Below are positions 59,006 through 64,000 of a stretch of 64,000 bases of DNA, in pieces. Source of the stretch: Nematostella vectensis (Eukaryota; Cnidaria; Anthozoa; Actiniaria; Edwardsiidae); assembly GCF_932526225.1 (NCBI RefSeq), contig NC_064038.1, positions 9,733,070 to 9,797,069 on the forward strand, given 5' to 3'. The translations under genes were made by a program, and so were the position numbers. A model generated the notes under the pieces. It saw only the letters and a program-made list of their open reading frames with translations, was not told where the DNA came from and made no database searches. Every line of letters starts with the position of its first letter. The first letter of the stretch is position 1.

Positions 59006-61004
59006 TTAGGGATCGTTCTTTGTATGATAATAAGCATAAAAAGACTTAGTTACTTAGCCGCCATTTTGTTCATACACTTAGTACTCTTCCCGATTGTTTT
59101 ACGTGAAAAGTTTGCAAAAAGTTTGTTCATTTTCGGTATCATAATATTGGTATATATTCTGATCAAATGATCTCTTCGAAAACACCAAAAGATGTAGTTG
59201 TCAACGGACTACATCTACTCCAAATTGATGACTAATATTTACATTAGAGAAAGCGAGTGGTTGCGATGAAATTTCCCGTAAAACAACTGTGAAGTTAGCT
59301 CTAAAACTACCATCTCCTGTACTTTCCCTTCTTGATCTTCTTAACGCTGATCCTGTAGGTGAGAAACTCGAAAAAACTGGCCTTGCAAGAAGAAAGACGA
59401 ACTGGTAACTTTGCCTTCCGGTTACTCGCGCGAATGTAAACGCTTTACTCCCTCGAAATACTCCTATACGATTTTCAAATGACGGACGAAGTTCGGTTGA
59501 ACCACACTAGAAAGTAAGATAGCAGGGCTGGCGGTGTAAATATGGGTCACTGGAAATCGAGACCAGCCACTTCACCCATCTCACGAAATGTGGAACATTA
59601 TTCATAGAATACGGAATTAATAGGTTACTTAGCAACCAGGTATACTAACCCTTGCACGTCGGAATACTTTGACGGCTGTAAAATAATACAATTAATTTAT
59701 GTCAATAAAGGACACACTTTTCGGCGGATTTTTAATCACAATGACAGGAAGCTAATCTCGAAAATGTCAAAATGGCTATAACTGAGGGTTAATGTTTATA
59801 GTCTTTTATTAGAAATACTTTTTTATGTCTAGTCCCATTTGACTTTTCTCTTGTATTTTGACAGATGAAGATGAAAACACAGGTCCCCAAGCCAATATGT
59901 TGTATTTTACGTCTCATTCACTGTAAATATATGGTGCTTTACAATAAAAAAAATTGGGACGAAAGATATGATATAATACCTTCAAACTTTTCTAACCAGT
60001 TTGTGGAGTTGTTATTTAAATCCCTGTGTAGTTTCAATTCATTTTGGGCAATATTGAGCGATTGAAGTTTCCCCATGAAGAAAAAGGTAGCACCACAGGC
60101 TTACCAACCTCTCAGTCAGTCTCTAGTCAATTCAGTAACTAGCTCGGATATTTTCACGATTGATCACCTCCTGTAATTGTCTTATATCCTAGAATAAAGG
60201 TCACAATAAACAAATAAGCCTGTGGAAGCACTCTAATAATGCCGATCGGCGAACCGGGCGGTAGAAAATGGCTTCTAAAAAACAGGAAATTCGAAACGTC
60301 GCCAAAATAACTGCAAACAGTATTTAACCGATACTTTAAACTGCCACACAAAAATTATGATTCAAGTTGACAACTCGCCTTTCCCAATTAAGAACTTTGC
60401 GCTAACAATGACGGCGCGTTTTTTTGCGAAGAGGGATGTAGAATTTTAAAGTAGGTGCTCAAAATAGCTCAGGCTAAAGTTTTATTAGATACATATAATA
60501 TAGTATATTTAAACACTTTAAGGAGCTTTAAATAAAAAAATTGAAAATTCACAATTTGAATTGGAAAAAATGTAGACGTTAATGTACTACAAAAATGCAG
60601 AGGTTAATGTAATACAATCCCCATGGTCCATGGATGGATCAAGGGGGGGGGGGCTAAGCGAGTCCCTGCCCCCCCCATTTTCAAGAAATATAAGTACTAA
60701 GTAAGTAGGTTAGTAAAGACTTTGTTTGAATAAGGGTAACACGTAATAGCTATGCTAATAAACTTGTGGCTCTCAAAATAAGGAAATCCACTGATGAAAA
60801 ATGAATTTAGCCCCCTTTGAAATTTTGGCATTTTGAAGATTGAATTTTGAAAGCTTCCAATTACAGAGTTTTTGTGACAATTCAATCAGTGATTTGTGAT
60901 CGTAGGCGTTTTGGGAGCAGGTCCCTCATAAGAGAGGTTGCTCAGAGACCTTCGACTGTGTATATATACAATATTATATACTAACTATACTAACTCCCTA
61001 TGCC
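59006..61004. other. intergenic between ABHD8 and the next minus-strand gene
   Basis: The ABHD8 promoter should lie just above 59005. A segment at 59765-59803 (TGTCAAAATGGCTATAACTG then AGGGTTAATG) recurs diverged at 63497-63535, so it is a dispersed repeat. A G-run is at about 60642 and a C-run at about 60669. A minus-strand AATAAA at 60481-60486 could end the next gene. A 66-aa plus-strand frame at 59865-60065 has no features. Confidence 0.45.
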
Positions 61005-62367
61005 TCACTCATACTCTGATTCTTCACAAGCAAGTTCTATTGTCATGTGACCAGCACACACTATACATTCCTTGCCTTTTAGCTTTGGAGAGCAAAACTT
61101 CTCAACATGCTGTACTGCCTGTATAAGAAAGGTAAAGATATCAGAAGAGAAGCCAACAAAAGAAAGATTAGGCTTTATTTCCAGCCAAAGCTGGACATTG
61201 CAATGAGAGGGCATAGAGAAAGTACTAGTAATCAAGTTTAGATACTAGATAGAAACATAAATTCTTCTTTCATAACTATCAAACCAGAATACAAGCTGTA
61301 ATTGTCATTCAGGCTCAAATCATAATCAATGCGGCAGTTATGTTATGTATGCACCTTCTCTCCGACAAGCAGATCTTCTGTGTGAAATGTCAATGCATCA
61401 CACTCCAATGTGCAGTTATCGCCATTGGTCTTCATAACATATCTAATTATCTGCAACAGAATATAGAATTTAGAAAGGGTTGGCCAAAGCTCAAAAAATT
61501 ATTTTTGTATAATCTGTTTTATTCTCAAAGTTGATGAGGGTGATAAACAGTAGTTCTATGTGTACATACTTTCTCTGTTTTATTCTCAAAGTCGATGAGG
61601 GTGATGTTGAAAAAGGCTGGTTCTTCATCAAAGCAGCATTCATGGAATCTCCCTGATGGTACATTGCATTCTACAGAGAATAAGTAAAGGTTTTATTAAA
61701 TTAATCATTTTTGTCATTGTGCATACCATAATTGCTTGAATAAATATAGCGCCTTCCCTGAGTAAGCCTAAAGTGACCTGACTAAACATGTTGTAATTTA
61801 TAGACCACAATAACGAAGTGACTGTAATATTGAGACTTTAATACATTGCAAGAGAAGACATCATTGAGGGGGGGGGGGGGGGCGTAAGGGTTTGCAGTGA
61901 CGTAGTTTTGCCTTAAATCTGGCGTGTTTTTTTGTATTTACTTCCGCGGTATTGCAGTTCTCTAGGTTTACGGTTATTGACTTATTTTGACAGTTTTTGG
62001 CGTTTTTCTGTGCGGTTTTCGCACCCCCTTTACGCCCCCCTCATCATTATTTTTATATATAAGTATGCCACAGCTGATTAACAAACCTTGGCCAAGGAGA
62101 CCATATTGCCTTTTTTGCTCTGTTATCAAGCGACCCTGGAGTGGGAAGTATGACACACAAATATAAGAAGTAGAGTGCTACACTCCCTACATTTGCATAT
62201 TTTTTATCACTCTCTCAATCAATAAACAGCAAAATGCTCACATTTATAGGACAGTAATCACAATTAAATCAACTGGAGCCAGACGGATTTTGCTTTGCTC
62301 TTACCTGAAACCACGATCCTTCATCAAAGAAGCATAAATGCGTTATACCATCGATTCTTTCGGTCAT
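61005..62367 (-). CDS. unidentified 140-aa protein, five exons
   Basis: I do not recognise the family. Five exons close in phase: 62305-62367, 62087-62135, 61570-61670, 61355-61450 and 61005-61118 (423 nt including TGA). All donors and acceptors are GT-AG with pyrimidine tracts. The start MTERIDGITHLCFFDEGSWF and the later HECCFDEEPAFFNITL share a C-FDE motif. Further on come IIRYVMKTNGDNCTLECDAL and FHTEDLLVGEK. The C-terminal part contains CIVCAGHM and ends in acidic residues. There is no signal peptide or membrane segment, and cysteine content is high (about 10). It is probably a compact beta-rich intracellular domain, but that is only an impression. The gene is head-to-head with POLR1H, 174 bp between start codons. 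Confidence 0.75.
61513..61605 (-). repeat. duplicated exon-end segment in the 140-aa gene
   Basis: About 31 bp at 61515-61545 (TGTTTTATTCTCAAAGTTGA then TGAGGGTGAT) repeat the 3' end of exon 3 at 61575-61605 with one mismatch, at a period of about 60 bp. The extra copy lies in intron 3 and lacks a donor at the matching place. Confidence 0.8.
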
Positions 62368-62541
62368 TTTTAGCTGAAAGTTCACTTATAATCCATATCG
62401 ATCTCTTTTTCTGTTTTTTCTTGTTATTTCTCTTTGCCAGTCAAAGTTCGCGGGCTCATGATAATAGAGCCAATCAAAAGACAACTTTGGGTAGCCTGTG
62501 TAGAACACATTGCGGGTTTCCTGTGCACTATCAAATCCAAG
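62368..62541. promoter_or_regulatory. bidirectional promoter between the 140-aa gene and POLR1H
   Basis: Only 174 bp separate the two divergent start codons. There is no obvious TATA box. The POLR1H start context is CCAAGATGGCGG, which resembles a YY1-type initiator overlapping the ATG. Confidence 0.6.
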
Positions 62542-63393
62542 ATGGCGGAACGTAAAACTAAAGAAGCTTTTGAGTGTGATCCCGACTTTTGTCCTGTTTG
62601 CGGATCAATTTTGCCTCTTCCTGGACTGGAGGATGTCGTCTCTTGTAAACTGTGCGATTTCCAACGTGATACTGCAGGTATGGGCTGGTATTGTTTTAGT
62701 AACACGTGCACGTCTAATGGTACACTCATCTTCATTTAGCGAATAAATTTATATTGATTATTTTTGCCATGTTCCATTTACACTTATGGAAGCGTTGTAT
62801 CTAGTTTAATATAAAGATAAATTAAGAATTCCTTACTATCCTGATATTCTTCTTTCCTATAGTAATTTCTGTCAAAATTAAAATAAATATTCAGACGTTT
62901 GATCCAAGTATATTAATTCTGAATTGGTCCCGTGACATGTGTGATGTCACGAAATTTGGTTGATTTGAAGGTTTGTGGTTTGTGTTGTGCAAGTTTAATT
63001 GATATCAGAGGTTATTCTTGGTAAAGGAAACCCTAGAATTGACCACCCTACCCTTTCACCTACGGTATATATGTGAGGCACCCCTATACTGTATGTAAGG
63101 TAACGTTACCAAGCCAGGTTAGTGTTTCTGTAACTGGCTATGCAGGGCCATGTTTTTTTTCCAACAAAATTCCATCTTTCCATTTACAAGAAAAGTGCCA
63201 CCCCTCCCTGCTTTCTTTGATGTTCAATAAAAAAATACCATTATTGAACTCAAATCAATGCAAACCTTCAAATTTTATTTTTCTGCCTTTAGAATTTGAG
63301 GAAGTGGAGATTCACTCCAAGAAACGTTTTAATGTTGATAAGGAAAAAAGAACAACAGATGACAGAAAGAATGATGACACTTCAGGACCAATG
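62542..63393 (+). CDS. POLR1H: RNA polymerase I subunit RPA12, 5' part
   Basis: A small Pol I subunit (also called ZNRD1) that supports RNA cleavage and elongation in the nucleolus. Exon 1 is 62542-62677 and exon 2 63293-63393, joined in phase; the rest lies beyond the window. Exon 1 holds the N-terminal zinc ribbon, C17-x2-C20 and C34-x2-C37, within FCPVCGSILPLPGLEDVVSC, very close to the family. Exon 2 begins FEEVEIHSKKRFN, matching the family's linker, and ends at GPM before a GTGAGG donor. The C-terminal TFIIS-like zinc ribbon is not in view. An in-frame upstream ATG at 62434 exists, but the ATG at 62542 fits family length and has a better context. Confidence 0.92.
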
Positions 63394-64000
63394 GTGAGGC
63401 AACTAGGATCAGAGATAACAATGACAGAATCTGTACAAAATATCCCCAACCACCCCCACTCTCTAGCTCTTTGCAATTCACTTGAGTCATTTTACTGTCA
63501 AAATGACTAAAACTGAGGGTTAATGTTCATTATTTCAGTTCTCATTTTTTCTTTACTTTGTGGTTCCCGTGGTTGCAAAACTCATTGCAACAACTTGATA
63601 GGGCATAAGGGTATTGCAAGAGTTTGACAAACACAGAATGAGGGAAAGGGGAGTGGTTGTTCCCCTCCTGCCCAGTAGAGCTGTACTTACCTTTTTAAAA
63701 ATGTTTCCCAGCAAATACAAGGAATATTTGAAGTTTACCCTCCTTTCAAAATTAAATTCAAATGCTTTCTACCACATTTTCGAAAGACATGTATATACAG
63801 TAATCATATAGTATTCATATAGTATTCATATATTAAAGATATCTGAAAACTAAGTGACAAGTATGATTATGAAAATAAAGTGATTGGTTGTATACTACAT
63901 CATGGTCTTATTTTTTTTTTGCTTCACTCAAATGTCGCACTTATTCAAATAATTTTACTTTCCCTAAGAGTTTGGGCTATTGTATAAGTCCATTAGACCA
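63394..64000 (+). other. POLR1H intron sequence up to the window edge
   Basis: No further POLR1H exon is found before the edge; none of the frames contains the expected C-terminal CPxC zinc ribbon. A dispersed repeat lies at 63497-63535. Open frames here show no domain. Confidence 0.5.

Noticed and set aside
62434-62541. N-terminal extension of POLR1H from the upstream in-frame ATG
   Set aside because: It would add 36 residues not seen in the family and overlap the short bidirectional promoter; the ATG at 62542 is the better start.

Overview
This is a piece of a eukaryotic (metazoan) genome, most likely an anthozoan cnidarian such as a sea anemone. The organism call is an inference from three things: multi-exon animal genes with short GT-AG introns (POLR3C with 15 coding exons, ABHD8 with 6), an intronless class A GPCR, and a load of BEL/Pao and DIRS-type retroelements, foldback MITEs and a tRNA-derived SINE in AT-rich DNA. 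There is no bacterial or phage-like organisation.

Layout. Positions 1-12580 are one uninterrupted satellite array of a 23-bp unit, which runs off the left edge of the window. From 12.6 to 29.6 kb there are no intact host genes. This stretch holds a degenerate BEL/Pao LTR element (about 15.4-21.6 kb), a 311-bp inverted-repeat element filled with a 14-bp minisatellite, a 30-bp minisatellite, and a decayed DIRS-like tyrosine-recombinase retroelement (24.0-26.9 kb). The DIRS element sits inside one copy of an inverted-repeat family that has two further copies nearby. From 29.6 to 42.9 kb the only gene is a single-exon GPCR on the minus strand; there is also an 818-bp tandem duplication.

The gene-dense part is 42.9-64 kb. 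POLR3C (RNA polymerase III subunit RPC3/RPC62) lies on the minus strand. Facing away from it on the plus strand is a small zinc-ribbon-like protein with a C-terminal CAAX-like tail. ABHD8 (alpha/beta hydrolase) follows on the minus strand, then an unidentified 5-exon, 140-aa gene on the minus strand. That gene is head-to-head (174 bp apart) with POLR1H (RPA12/ZNRD1, RNA polymerase I subunit), which runs off the right edge. I derived exon boundaries by hand; in POLR3C, ABHD8 and the 140-aa gene every splice phase closes exactly and the summed coding length is a multiple of three. For POLR3C and ABHD8 the joined reading frame also matches the family over most of its length.

The most notable pattern is that several introns of these genes contain tandem copies of part of an exon together with, or next to, its splice site. 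In POLR3C intron 5 there are four copies, each with a perfect 5' splice site. POLR3C intron 14 has one donor-side copy, ABHD8 intron 3 has two decayed acceptor-side copies, and the 140-aa gene has one. Other points of interest are the higher-order structure of the 23-bp satellite, the nested transposon insertions, and the two small genes I could not assign to a family.
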